A stretch of DNA of 64,000 bases, from the NCBI RefSeq assembly GCF_020781975.1, contig NZ_JAJGNI010000008.1, forward strand, positions 124,001-188,000, in the 5' to 3' direction. The notes beneath the pieces were generated by a model. That model saw only the letters and a list, made by a program, of their open reading frames with translations, was not told where the DNA came from and ran no database searches. Below are positions 18,941-27,027 of this stretch, in pieces. The DNA is from Microbacterium schleiferi. GTDB taxonomy: Bacteria > Actinomycetota > Actinomycetes > Actinomycetales > Microbacteriaceae. Made by a program: the position numbers and the translations under genes. Within the stretch, counting starts at the first letter, position 1. Every line of letters starts with the position of its first letter.

Positions 18941-19516
18941 GTGCGAGACGAAGACGCCCGCCAGGTTGTCGATGACCTCGTGCAACTCCTTCGCTCCCCA
19001 GAGATTGGTTTGAACGAGCTCGTCGAACAGCATCTCGACGCCGTAGCTAACGGTCGCGTCGTCGAGAACGTTGCGGAAGACACTCCGAAGAAGCCAGGGA
19101 GGGCAGACTCGCGAAAGCTTCTACCGAGCGATGTCCGTCATCGACATCTCACCGTGACGGAACAACTATCCGGTCTGATTGACCTAATCGAAGTGGCCGT
19201 CGCCGGAACAATCGATGTCGAAGAACGCACCGTAGAGATGGCTCGCGAGTTTCTGCCGGAGAACGCGGACCTGAAGATTCTGTTCAGCAGCGACCCCGCA
19301 AACCTCGCTGAAGAAGCCAGTCCTCGTCGGTCGCAGACATTCGAGAACGAGCCGAGATCCGTGACTGCGCCCAGCGCAGGCCGGATGGACGCGGCCAAGG
19401 GAATCCTCGACACGTTGCGACAGCTGCGCGAGGTAACTGGGGTGTCGCGCGCAGACTGGCTGGAACCACAAGAGGAAAGGCTCAACTCGACCCGACCAAA
19501 CTGGAGAAGCGCGTGA
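18941..19516 (+). CDS. unknown protein coupled to a PD-(D/E)xK nuclease gene
   Basis: 191 residues from GTG 18941, chosen because AGGGGG lies 6 bases upstream; ATG 18809 in the same frame would add 44 residues. No family is recognised. The sequence is mostly helical and charged (DEDARQVVDDLVQLLRSPEI; LTVTEQLSGLIDLIEVAV; RMDAAKGILDTLRQLREVTG), with no membrane segment or obvious catalytic motif. The stop codon overlaps the start of the next gene, so the two proteins are made together and probably work as a pair, with this one as partner, sensor or control element of the nuclease-like protein. Confidence 0.6.
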   Translation: MRDEDARQVVDDLVQLLRSPEIGLNELVEQHLDAVANGRVVENVAEDTPKKPGRADSRKLLPSDVRHRHLTVTEQLSGLIDLIEVAVAGTIDVEERTVEMAREFLPENADLKILFSSDPANLAEEASPRRSQTFENEPRSVTAPSAGRMDAAKGILDTLRQLREVTGVSRADWLEPQEERLNSTRPNWRSA

Positions 19517-20214
19517 TGGCCTCCGCGATCCCTACGGCCTCCACCCCGAGCCAACTTCTGGCTCAGCTACGCGCTCAACTGCCTCAAGCATTCCCCACAA
19601 CCATGTCCGCGACCGCCACCCCTGGGAACGACCTCTACGAGGCCTACCTATTCGGACTAGTGCTCGAGGCAGCGAAGATCGCTGGCTACCTCGTCGAGCT
19701 GCGAGATGGCAGCGGGGCCGCCAGACAACTGCACCTTCGACGTAGTCCTGGACGAATCTTCAGTACTGGGGCGCCCGGCGCCCTCTTCACCCACGCACGC
19801 CTAACAGTCGGAAACCGCCCTCCACTAGAAGTGCACACGGGTGTTCGTTTCGTGGGGAGGTCTAGAGTGCTCCACGAAGCAGACGTATTAGTCATTCCGG
19901 AGAAGGACGCGAACCGGTGTCGCGCGGTCGGTGTCGACCCCCAAAGCAAGGCGGCCTTCCTGGTCATTGAAGCCAAGTATTGGACGAAAGCGGTGAAGCT
20001 CGGTACTGGACGGGAGTTTCTCGGTCTTAGACGAGACTCGTCTGCGAAAGCGCAAGCGTTCGTTTGCACCGTCGCTAAGTCCTCGGCGATTGCACTTCTC
20101 GCTGGGTCGCCGGGGGTTGAATACGACGACGGCGTATTGCCAGCCTTGGCGGGCGAGCAAAGTCTCCGCAGCTACGTCCATCGCTTGCTTCGCGACTACC
20201 GAGATCGTCAATAG
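19516..20214 (+). CDS. PD-(D/E)xK nuclease-fold protein
   Basis: 232 residues from ATG 19516; GTG 19513 in the same frame is equally possible. Both overlap the stop of the upstream gene (TGA 19514-19516). The restriction-endonuclease fold signature is visible: acidic residue D123 in LHEADVLVIP, followed 29 residues later by E152-A-K154 in FLVIEAKYW, each at the end of a hydrophobic strand. An upstream helix with E42/E51 (NDLYEAYLFGLVLEAAK) may supply the first acidic residue. Such proteins cleave DNA in restriction, anti-phage and mobile-element systems. No methyltransferase or helicase is nearby, so it is not a classical restriction system. Confidence 0.7.
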   Translation: MASAIPTASTPSQLLAQLRAQLPQAFPTTMSATATPGNDLYEAYLFGLVLEAAKIAGYLVELRDGSGAARQLHLRRSPGRIFSTGAPGALFTHARLTVGNRPPLEVHTGVRFVGRSRVLHEADVLVIPEKDANRCRAVGVDPQSKAAFLVIEAKYWTKAVKLGTGREFLGLRRDSSAKAQAFVCTVAKSSAIALLAGSPGVEYDDGVLPALAGEQSLRSYVHRLLRDYRDRQ

Positions 20215-20233
20215 GCGGTCCGCTGGCGAGCGG

Positions 20234-20321
20234 CCCAGGCAGCGGGATTCGAACCCGCGGGCGACTTGCACCGCCACCCGAGTTTCAGTCGGGCGCCTTA
20301 GGCCGCTCGAGCCATGCCTCC
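20234..20321 (-). tRNA. class II tRNA-like sequence, loop position reads GAA; possibly degenerate
   Basis: On the minus strand the arms of a long-variable-arm tRNA (Ser/Leu type) can be traced. The anticodon stem is CCCGA/TCGGG with the 7-base loop CTGAAAC, which puts GAA at the anticodon. The variable arm is GGCG/CGCC and the T arm GCGGG-TTCGAAT-CCCGC. Defects: the 5' acceptor strand GGAGGCA pairs with the 3' strand in only five of seven positions (the 3' end is TGCCTGG), and the D arm has an extra T. A Phe anticodon in a Ser/Leu-type body is unusual; a misfolded or pseudogene tRNA-Ser(TGA) is an alternative. It lies in the integrative element. Confidence 0.5.
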
Positions 20322-20478
20322 GTGGCACGCTGCGCGGTGGGTGCAGTCCATTCATCCGCCAGCGAGGTGCCTCCGCTTGCGCGGTGGATATCCAACTATG
20401 CCAGAACTGCGCCCACCCCCACACACTGCACGCACGCGCGCGGACGCGCGTCGCGATGCTAGCCGCATCTGCCCTTCT

Positions 20479-21087
20479 TCAGCTCTTGGGTCGCCAGCGG
20501 GACGCCTCTGACGCCATATGGGCTCGCGCACGGCTGAGACCGGCCAGCTTGCCTGGATTCTTGTCGATATTGATCGGCGGCGTGAGCTCAACGATGACCG
20601 CAGTCTCGACGTCACCGAGCGGCACAGTCATGCTGGCGGGCGCGGGCCAGACTGCAAGGGTCAGCCTGGCGTGCATCCACTCGTTGAGGCGTGTGTCCCC
20701 GCCCTCCGCGAGCGCGTAGTTCGCGAACCGTTCGGGCTTGGTGAGGTTCCTCGGGACGGCGCGCAGGTCGAGAGCATCGCGCAGAAGAGCTGCGAACGAG
20801 CGTCGAACGGTGGAGCCGCCGGTTCGGGGCGTGGAATTCGGGTTCGTGGCGAAGTGGCCGTTCAGATCCCGGGAAACCAAGCTTCTTTCAGCCTTGCCGA
20901 CGTAGAGAGGTTGGTGGTGTGTCACGGTGAGTCCGAGGTCGGTCCATGCCTGCTCGTCGCCGTAGATGGCGTACAGCCCTGGCTGAGGAGGAACGTGGGA
21001 TGCAGCATCGGTGATCGTCCAGCGTCGTCCGGTGAGCGCGCCAACGGCGGAACTTGCCAAGGCCACGAGTGGCGTCGTTGTGGTCAC
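20479..21087 (-). CDS. GIY-YIG nuclease-fold protein
   Basis: 202 residues from GTG 21087; TAGAGT ends 7 bases upstream. Residues upstream of this start in the open frame look random. The GIY-YIG core is visible: GLYAIYGD at residues 37-44 and PLYVGKAE at 60-67, then R73 and N76 in SRDLNGHF, and a late glutamate in VELTPPINIDKNPGK (about 166-180), matching the E/N elements of the fold. GIY-YIG domains occur in homing endonucleases, restriction enzymes and repair proteins. The gene is transcribed towards the tRNA-like sequence and is the last gene before the right attachment site. Confidence 0.75.
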   Translation of the reverse strand: MTTTTPLVALASSAVGALTGRRWTITDAASHVPPQPGLYAIYGDEQAWTDLGLTVTHHQPLYVGKAERSLVSRDLNGHFATNPNSTPRTGGSTVRRSFAALLRDALDLRAVPRNLTKPERFANYALAEGGDTRLNEWMHARLTLAVWPAPASMTVPLGDVETAVIVELTPPINIDKNPGKLAGLSRARAHMASEASRWRPKS

Positions 21088-21100
21088 CTTCGTGACTCTA

Positions 21101-21432
21101 CTGAGAAGCGGCGACCTCGCTGGGTAGGTCGCTCGGTCCCCGGCTAGGGCTGAGTCGCGGCCCGAACAAATGCCGGAGACCGAGAGACGGTCAACTACGG
21201 GGCCGTCGCGCGCGTCGTCAGACTCAATGAAGCCTGGTACAAGCTCCGTACGTATGCCCCGCCCAAGTGCATGCTCGCGGTGCGCCCCCTGACCGACCGT
21301 TGGGGAGCGCAACGTCCCGCGACTCCAGAGCGACACAAACTCCACATGATCTTGCATGCGCTGGTCAACTCGAATCAGTTCGCGAGTGTCGGAATCTGCG
21401 TGAATCCACGGCTACACGTTCCCGATTCCTGC
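21101..21432 (+). other. right-end non-coding region of the element
   Basis: About 330 bases without a convincing gene. GCGACCT (21111-21117) and AGGTCGC (21126-21132) form an inverted repeat beside the GIY-YIG promoter. GCTACACGT at 21411-21419 repeats the word found at 12396-12404 inside the left end, and GTTCCCGAT at 21418-21426 repeats part of the 12921-12957 hairpin; these are candidate integrase arm sites. Confidence 0.45.
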
Positions 21433-21455
21433 ACGAGCTGTACTTCGGCGTCTGA
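21433..21455 (+). repeat. right attachment site (attR) with the displaced native glnA end
   Basis: The core ACGAGCTGTA (21433-21442) is followed by the host glnA codons TAC TTC GGC GTC and TGA. In frame, the bases read HELYFGV-stop. The GC-rich third positions match the body of glnA, marking this as the original 3' end. Confidence 0.8.
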
Positions 21456-21467
21456 TACCGATCACGA

Positions 21468-21501
21468 AGAAGGCCCGCATCCACTCGGATGCGGGCCTTC
21501 T
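21468..21501 (+). terminator. native glnA terminator, now separated from glnA
   Basis: A perfect 15 bp stem (AGAAGGCCCGCATCC / GGATGCGGGCCTTCT) with loop ACTC, followed by CCCATTT. It sits 12 bases after the displaced glnA stop codon and just before the end of convergent glnE, so it likely served both. Confidence 0.8.
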
Positions 21502-21531
21502 CCCATTTCCACTGGGCATCGCACGTCGATT

Positions 21532-24525
21532 TCAGCCGTAGAAGTGCTTCTCGAAGACACGACGTGCGCGCCGCGTGACGCCGAGATAGTCCTCTTCCAC
21601 CCGCGAAGCCGAGTGTGGCGGGTACTCGAGCAGGCGAGCGAGCCCGTCGAGTTTGCGCCGATCCGTCGGCAAGACATCGCTCGTCTGCCCCGACAGCAGG
21701 GTGTTAGCCGACCGCAATCTGCTCGCGAGGATCCAGGCATGTCTCAGACGTTCGACGGCGCTGGCGGGCAACAACCCATGCGAAGCCAGCGCGTCGAGTG
21801 CTCGAAGGGTCGACGTGGTGCGCAATTCGGGAACGTCATGGGCGTGCTGCAGCTGGAGCAGCTGCACCAGCCACTCCACATCGCTGAGAGAACCGGGGCC
21901 CAACTTCAGATGTCTCGCAGGATCGACACCCTGCGGCAGACGTTCGTTCTCGACCCGTGCCTTGATGCGCTTGATCTCACGCAAACCGCTCTCGTCGGCA
22001 GACGCCGGATAGCGGACCGAGTCGGCGAGCTCCGTGAACGCGCCGATCAGCTTCACGCTTCCTGCGACACCCCGGGAGCGAAGCAGTGCCTGGGCCTCCC
22101 ACGACAGCGACCACCTGCGGTAGTACGCCGCGTAGGCCTCCAGCGACCGGACGATCGGGCCAGTACGACCCTCAGGGCGTAGGTCAGCGTCCAGATCGAG
22201 CGGCAGCCGCAGATCCTCCGAGTGCTGCCGCAAGCCGGCGACGAGCGCGTTCGCCAGCTGGCTCGCACGCCCCTCCTCGACACCGTTGGCACGATAGACG
22301 TAGAGCACATCGGCATCGGACCCGAAGCCGAGTTCCGCGCCGCCGAACCTGCCCATCGCGATGACCGAGAAGTCGAGTGCATCATCTTCGGGCGGCACGA
22401 CCTCTCGCCGCACCGCCCGCAGCGTGGCTTGGATCGTCACCTCGGTGATGGTCGTCAGCGCGTTGGCGATCTCGTCGATCGAGAGGATTCCGAGAACGCC
22501 GCCCATCGCAGTTCGGAGGACCTCCCGGCGGCGCAGAGCCCGCACGGCCCGCGCTGCGTCCTCGATGGAGCTGTGCCGGGTCTGGATGGCTCGGGCTTCC
22601 TCCTGGAGCGCCACACCAGAGCGGGGCCGAAGTTGCTCCTCCCCGTCCAGCCATGCCGCTGACTCGGGAATCCACTCGACGAGTTCCCCCACGTACCGCG
22701 AACCGGAAAGAACGCGGGTCAGTCGCTCAGCAGCCCCCGTCGAGTCGCGCAGCATTCGGAGGAACCACGGAGTGTCACCGAGACGCTCACTCAGGCGCCG
22801 GAAAGAGATCAGGCCGTAGTCCGGATCAACGCCGTCAGCGAACCAGCGGATCATCACGGGCATGAGATGACGCTGAATGGTCGCCTTGCGACTGAGACCG
22901 GTCGTCAGCGCACGAATGTGGCGGAGCGCACCCGGCGGATCGAGGAAGCCGATCGCCGCGAGGCGGTCGTGAGCCTGATCCTCGGACAGGGCGCGCTCCT
23001 CAGCGGGCAGTGCCGCCACGGCCGACAGCAGCGGCCGATAGAACAGCCGCACATGAATGTCGCGGACTTCGCGCTTGATCGCTTCCCACTGCGCGATGAG
23101 GTCAGCGCCGGTGTCAGCCAGGCCGGATGCGCGGGCCAATACGCGCAACTCGTCGGGATCAGTGGGCATCAGGTGCGTACGCGAGAGCCGACGCAACTGT
23201 AGACGGTGCTCCAGCAGCCGCAGCAGCCGGTAGTCACGCGCGAATGCCGCGGCATCCGTGCGCCCGATGTACCCCTCAGCGACCAACGCATCGATCGCTG
23301 CCAGCGTGCCGCGCTGCCGAATCGCCTCGTCACTGAGGCCATGCACCAGCTGCAGCAACTGCACCGTGAACTCCACGTCTCGGATGCCGCCCGGACCCAA
23401 CTTGATCTGCTGGGCGACCTCCTCAGAGGGGATGTGGTCGGTCACGCGCTCCCGCATCCGCTGCACGCTGTCGACGAAGTTCTCACGGGCGGCGCTCGCC
23501 CAGACCCGCGGTCGAACTGCCTCGATGTAGGCCTCCCCCAGGGCCGGGTTTCCCGCGATGGGGCGAGCCTTCAGGAGAGCCTGGAACTCCCAGCTCTTCG
23601 CCCACCGCTCGTAGTAGGCCACGTGCGAATCGAGCGTGCGCACCAGAGCGCCCTGCTTACCCTCGGGTCGCAGGTTCGGGTCAACCTCCCACAGTGGCGG
23701 CTCGATCTCAACGCCGGAGATTCCACGCATCGTTTGCACGGCCAGGCGCGTGCCGATATCCACAGCGCGGCTCTCGGACACCAGGGACTCGTCATCCGTC
23801 CCCGCGACGAAAATCACGTCGACGTCGGAGACGTAGTTGAGTTCACGGGCACCGCACTTGCCCATGCCGATGATCGCCAGCTGGGTCGCATCGACCTGCT
23901 CGCGAGAGAACTGGCCGGCAGGTCCTCCCGTTGAAATACGGGTTCTGGCGATACACAGGGATGCTTCGAGCGCGGCGGCCGCCGCATCGGCCAGCGCCCT
24001 CGACACGGCGTCCAAGACGGCTTCCGGTGCGACATGCGAGAGGTCGAAGAGCGCGATGCGCGCCAGTTGGGTCCGATACGCAATGCGCAAACGGACCCAG
24101 GCGGCTTCCGACCCGTCGTCGGCGAATCCTCCCTGGACGCCCACTGCGGTCAGAAGGACTTCGCGAAGCTCCGCCTCGCTCGGGAGCCTGTCGGCGCCAC
24201 CCTCGAGCTGAATGATCTCATTCGGATGCCGGCCATAGAACTCGCCGAACCCGCGCGACGCGCCGAGCAGAAGCCACAGGTGCGACCACCGGCGCTCGTC
24301 GAAGGCGGCGACCCGCAGTGCGTCGGCGTCGCGGCGCGCTACCCGGAGTAACGCCTGCAGTGCCGCGTCGGGATCTGCGGCGGCTGCAGCAGGGGCCGCC
24401 ACGGATGCTCGGTCGATGCCGAGTGTCTCAGCCAGTTCCGCGAGCCCGGCGTCTGCCTGAGCAAGTTCGCTGAAGCCGACGCGCGCCAGGTCGGTGAGAC
24501 CCGTGGTCCGTTCGGTGGATGCCAT
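21532..24525 (-). CDS. glnE: bifunctional glutamine synthetase adenylyltransferase/deadenylylase
   Basis: 997 residues, normal length. The protein has the duplicated architecture of GlnE: an N-terminal nucleotidyltransferase half with MGKCGARELNYVSDVDVIF and a C-terminal half with MGRFGGAELGFGSDADVLY, each carrying the Asp-x-Asp metal site, plus the linker helical domains (KLGPGGIRDVEFTVQLLQL and KLGPGSLSDVEWLVQLLQL). It attaches AMP to, or removes it from, the conserved tyrosine of GlnA (Tyr402 here) to switch glutamine synthetase off and on. It lies next to glnA2 (17-base gap, same strand). Before the element inserted, glnA and glnE were convergent neighbours. Confidence 0.96.
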   Translation of the reverse strand: MASTERTTGLTDLARVGFSELAQADAGLAELAETLGIDRASVAAPAAAAADPDAALQALLRVARRDADALRVAAFDERRWSHLWLLLGASRGFGEFYGRHPNEIIQLEGGADRLPSEAELREVLLTAVGVQGGFADDGSEAAWVRLRIAYRTQLARIALFDLSHVAPEAVLDAVSRALADAAAAALEASLCIARTRISTGGPAGQFSREQVDATQLAIIGMGKCGARELNYVSDVDVIFVAGTDDESLVSESRAVDIGTRLAVQTMRGISGVEIEPPLWEVDPNLRPEGKQGALVRTLDSHVAYYERWAKSWEFQALLKARPIAGNPALGEAYIEAVRPRVWASAARENFVDSVQRMRERVTDHIPSEEVAQQIKLGPGGIRDVEFTVQLLQLVHGLSDEAIRQRGTLAAIDALVAEGYIGRTDAAAFARDYRLLRLLEHRLQLRRLSRTHLMPTDPDELRVLARASGLADTGADLIAQWEAIKREVRDIHVRLFYRPLLSAVAALPAEERALSEDQAHDRLAAIGFLDPPGALRHIRALTTGLSRKATIQRHLMPVMIRWFADGVDPDYGLISFRRLSERLGDTPWFLRMLRDSTGAAERLTRVLSGSRYVGELVEWIPESAAWLDGEEQLRPRSGVALQEEARAIQTRHSSIEDAARAVRALRRREVLRTAMGGVLGILSIDEIANALTTITEVTIQATLRAVRREVVPPEDDALDFSVIAMGRFGGAELGFGSDADVLYVYRANGVEEGRASQLANALVAGLRQHSEDLRLPLDLDADLRPEGRTGPIVRSLEAYAAYYRRWSLSWEAQALLRSRGVAGSVKLIGAFTELADSVRYPASADESGLREIKRIKARVENERLPQGVDPARHLKLGPGSLSDVEWLVQLLQLQHAHDVPELRTTSTLRALDALASHGLLPASAVERLRHAWILASRLRSANTLLSGQTSDVLPTDRRKLDGLARLLEYPPHSASRVEEDYLGVTRRARRVFEKHFYG

Positions 24526-24542
24526 CGACGGTCCCGGGCGCG

Positions 24543-25880
24543 TCAGAGCATCTCGAGGTTGCTCTTCAGCTCGTACGGGGTGACCTGTGCACGATACTGC
24601 TGCCAGTCGCGGCGCTTGTTGAGCAGGACGTAGTTGAACACCTGCTCGCCGAGCGTCTCGGCCACGAGTTCGGAGTCCTCCATGTACTCCAACGCGTGGT
24701 CGAGGCTCTGCGGGAGCGGCGCGTAGCCCAGGGCTCGCCTCTCGGAGTCACTGAGCGACCAGACGTTGTCTTCCGCCTCTGCCGGCAGCTCGTACCCTTC
24801 TTCGATGCCCTTGAGGCCGGCGGCGAGCAGCAGCGCATAAGCCAGGTAGGGGTTGGCAGCGGAGTCCAGCGCTCGGTACTCGACCCGCGAGGACTGACCC
24901 TTGTTGGGCTTGTACATCGGGACGCGCACGAGGGCCGAGCGGTTGTTGTGACCCCAGCAGATGAAGCTGGGCGCCTCGTCGCCGCCCCACAGGCGCTTGT
25001 AGGAGTTGACGAACTGGTTCGTGACGGCGCTGATCTCGTTGGCATGGCGCAGGAGACCGGCGATGAACTGCCGCCCGACCTTCGACAGCTGGTATTGGGC
25101 GCCTTCCTCGTAGAAGGCGTTCACGTCCCCCTCGAACAGCGACATGTGCGTGTGCATGCCGCTTCCCGGCTGACCGCTGAGCGGCTTGGGCATGAAGGTC
25201 GCATAGACGCCCTGCTCGATGGCCACCTCTTTGATGACCGTGCGGAAGGTCATGATGTTGTCGGCGGTAGCCAGCGCGTCGGCGTAGCGCAGGTCGATCT
25301 CGTTCTGTCCCGGACCACCTTCGTGGTGGCTGTATTCGACCGAGATTCCCAGGTCTTCGAGCATCCTCACCGACCGGCGACGGAAGTCGTGAGCGGTGCC
25401 GCCGGGAACGTTGTCGAAGTACCCCGCGGAGTCGACTGGTTCCGGCCCCTCCGCGCCGTACGACGAGGACTTGAGGAGGTAGAACTCGATCTCGGGATGC
25501 GTGTAGAACGTGAATCCCGCGTCCGCGGCCTTTGCCAGGGTGCGCTTGAGCACATGACGCGGGTCGGCGACGGCGGGCTGGCCGTCGGGGGTCGTGATGT
25601 CGCAGAACATGCGCGCGGTCGGGTCGATCTCTCCGCGCCACGGCAGGATCTGGAACGTGGTCGGGTCGGGATGCGCGAGCAGGTCGGACTCGTAGGAGCG
25701 GGTAAGCCCTTCGATGGCCGAACCGTCAAAGCCCAGGCCCTCCGTGAACGCACCCTCAACCTCGGCCGGCGCAACTGCCACCGACTTGAGCGTCCCGATC
25801 ACGTCGGTGAACCACAGGCGCACGAACTTGACGCCGCGCTCCTCGATCGTGCGAAGAACAAAGTCCCGCTGCTTGTCCAT
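24543..25880 (-). CDS. glnA2: glutamine synthetase GlnA2 type
   Basis: 445 residues from ATG 25880, with GAGG 5-9 bases upstream; the frame is open further upstream to 25955 but without family-like sequence. The glutamine synthetase motifs are present (GFDGSAIEGL; KPLSGQPGSGMHTHMSL; NNRSALVRVPMYKP). The adenylylation region seen in GlnA is replaced by YELPAEAEDNVWSL, so it is probably not regulated by GlnE in the same way. In actinobacteria GlnA2-type proteins have weak glutamine synthetase activity or related ligase functions. It forms a leftward operon with a small upstream gene and glnE downstream. Confidence 0.92.
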   Translation of the reverse strand: MDKQRDFVLRTIEERGVKFVRLWFTDVIGTLKSVAVAPAEVEGAFTEGLGFDGSAIEGLTRSYESDLLAHPDPTTFQILPWRGEIDPTARMFCDITTPDGQPAVADPRHVLKRTLAKAADAGFTFYTHPEIEFYLLKSSSYGAEGPEPVDSAGYFDNVPGGTAHDFRRRSVRMLEDLGISVEYSHHEGGPGQNEIDLRYADALATADNIMTFRTVIKEVAIEQGVYATFMPKPLSGQPGSGMHTHMSLFEGDVNAFYEEGAQYQLSKVGRQFIAGLLRHANEISAVTNQFVNSYKRLWGGDEAPSFICWGHNNRSALVRVPMYKPNKGQSSRVEYRALDSAANPYLAYALLLAAGLKGIEEGYELPAEAEDNVWSLSDSERRALGYAPLPQSLDHALEYMEDSELVAETLGEQVFNYVLLNKRRDWQQYRAQVTPYELKSNLEML

Positions 25881-25902
25881 GGAGGTCCTCTCGGTACGAA
25901 CG

Positions 25903-26115
25903 TCAGTGGGCGGCGCTGCCGCCGGAACCCCAGGAGTCCTCGCGTGCTTCGTCATCAGCCCACGCGCGCGAGCGCTCCTTCATGATCTCCGGCGCGCGAG
26001 CTGCCTCTTCTGCGGTCTCGAACGGACCGGCACGGTCGACAGCGGGCGACTCGAAGCCCTTCTCTACCTGACCGGTGGTCAGGTTGTACCAGTACTTCTC
26101 GGCGTCAGCTGACAC
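25903..26115 (-). CDS. small conserved actinobacterial protein
   Basis: 70 residues from GTG 26115, with GGGAG 5 bases upstream. The sequence starts VSADAEKYWYNLTTGQVEKG and continues FESPAVDRAGPFETAEEAAR, a compact fold with an aromatic YWYN core seen in a family of short conserved actinobacterial proteins often placed before glnA2. The role is unknown. It reads into glnA2 with a 22-base gap. TAGGAT on the minus strand at 26147-26152 may be the operon's -10 element, divergent from the ppgK promoter. Confidence 0.75.
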   Translation of the reverse strand: MSADAEKYWYNLTTGQVEKGFESPAVDRAGPFETAEEAARAPEIMKERSRAWADDEAREDSWGSGGSAAH

Positions 26116-26175
26116 GTCTGCTCCCTCGGTGGGTTCCGTTGACTCGATCCTACTGATCGGAGGCGCCGGGATGGG

Positions 26176-26181
26176 TAGGCT
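26176..26181 (+). promoter_or_regulatory. probable -10 element (TAGGCT) of ppgK
   Basis: TAGGCT ends 6 bases before the ATG at 26188; no ribosome-binding site is seen in that gap, consistent with a leaderless message. Confidence 0.5.
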
Positions 26182-26187
26182 GATCGC

Positions 26188-26985
26188 ATGGCATCTGACC
26201 TGACCCGAGCAGTGGGCATCGACATCGGCGGCACGGGAATCAAGGGGGGTGTTGTCGACCTCGAAGCGGGTGAGCTCGTCACCGATCGCATCAAGGTCCC
26301 CACCCCGCCCGGAGCCGAGCCGCCCGCGGTGCTGGATGCCGTCAAGCAGGTTCTCGAAACGCTCGAGGTGGCGGACTCGGATATCCCCCTGGGCGTTGCG
26401 TTCCCCGCGATCGTGAAGAACGGCAAGACCCTGTCGGCGGCGAACGTTTCGGAAAAGTGGATCGGCTTCGAGGCTGAGAAGTTCTTCGAAGACGGGCTGG
26501 GCCGCGACATCCATTTCGCCAACGATGCCGATGTCGCCGGCGTTGCCGAGGTGCGCTACGGCGCGGCGAAGGGTGTTGAGGGACTCGTCTTGCTCACCAC
26601 CCTCGGCACCGGCATCGGCTCGGCGATGATCTACAACGGCGTCCTGATTCCCAATTCAGAACTCGGCCACCTCGCTCGCCCTGGCAAGGACAAGGATGCC
26701 GAGTACTACGCGGCCTATTCCGCCATGGAGCGGGAAGAACTGTCCTGGGCAAAGTGGGCTAAGCGGCTGCAGTGGTACTACAGCCACCTCGAGTTCCTCT
26801 TCTCCCCCGACCTTTTCGTCGTGGGTGGCGGCGTTTCGAAGCACCCGGAGGAGTTCCTGCCGCTGCTGAAGCTCAACACCCCGATCGTGCCGGCGGTGCA
26901 CCGCAACAACTCCGGGATCATCGGCGCAGCTGCACTCTCGCTCGGGGTGATGCCGCAGCTCGCGCAGGCCACCGCCGCGCAGTGA
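26188..26985 (+). CDS. ppgK: polyphosphate glucokinase (ROK family)
   Basis: 265 residues. The N-terminal phosphate-binding motif AVGIDIGGTGIKGGVVD, the catalytic Asp segment FANDADVAGVAEVRYGA, and LVLLTTLGTGIGSAMIYNG are typical of actinobacterial strictly polyphosphate/ATP glucokinases; the segment NSELGHLARPGKDKDAE replaces the longer zinc motif of other ROK kinases. It phosphorylates glucose using polyphosphate (and ATP in many members). The gene is divergent from the glnA2 operon and is followed by a bidirectional terminator facing the RNase P RNA gene. Confidence 0.93.
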   Translation: MASDLTRAVGIDIGGTGIKGGVVDLEAGELVTDRIKVPTPPGAEPPAVLDAVKQVLETLEVADSDIPLGVAFPAIVKNGKTLSAANVSEKWIGFEAEKFFEDGLGRDIHFANDADVAGVAEVRYGAAKGVEGLVLLTTLGTGIGSAMIYNGVLIPNSELGHLARPGKDKDAEYYAAYSAMEREELSWAKWAKRLQWYYSHLEFLFSPDLFVVGGGVSKHPEEFLPLLKLNTPIVPAVHRNNSGIIGAAALSLGVMPQLAQATAAQ

Positions 26986-26992
26986 GAGGGCG

Positions 26993-27025
26993 GCCCTGTC
27001 GGGAGCTGTACGGCCCCGACAGGGC
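26993..27025 (+). terminator. bidirectional terminator between ppgK and rnpB
   Basis: GCCCTGTCGGG (26993-27003) and CCCGACAGGGC (27015-27025) form a perfect 11 bp stem with an 11-base loop, placed between the ends of ppgK (+) and rnpB (-). Confidence 0.7.
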
Positions 27026-27027
27026 GA

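Noticed and set aside
19516..20214. Classical restriction-modification system
   Set aside because: No methyltransferase or specificity subunit is present near the PD-(D/E)xK protein, so this name is not supported.
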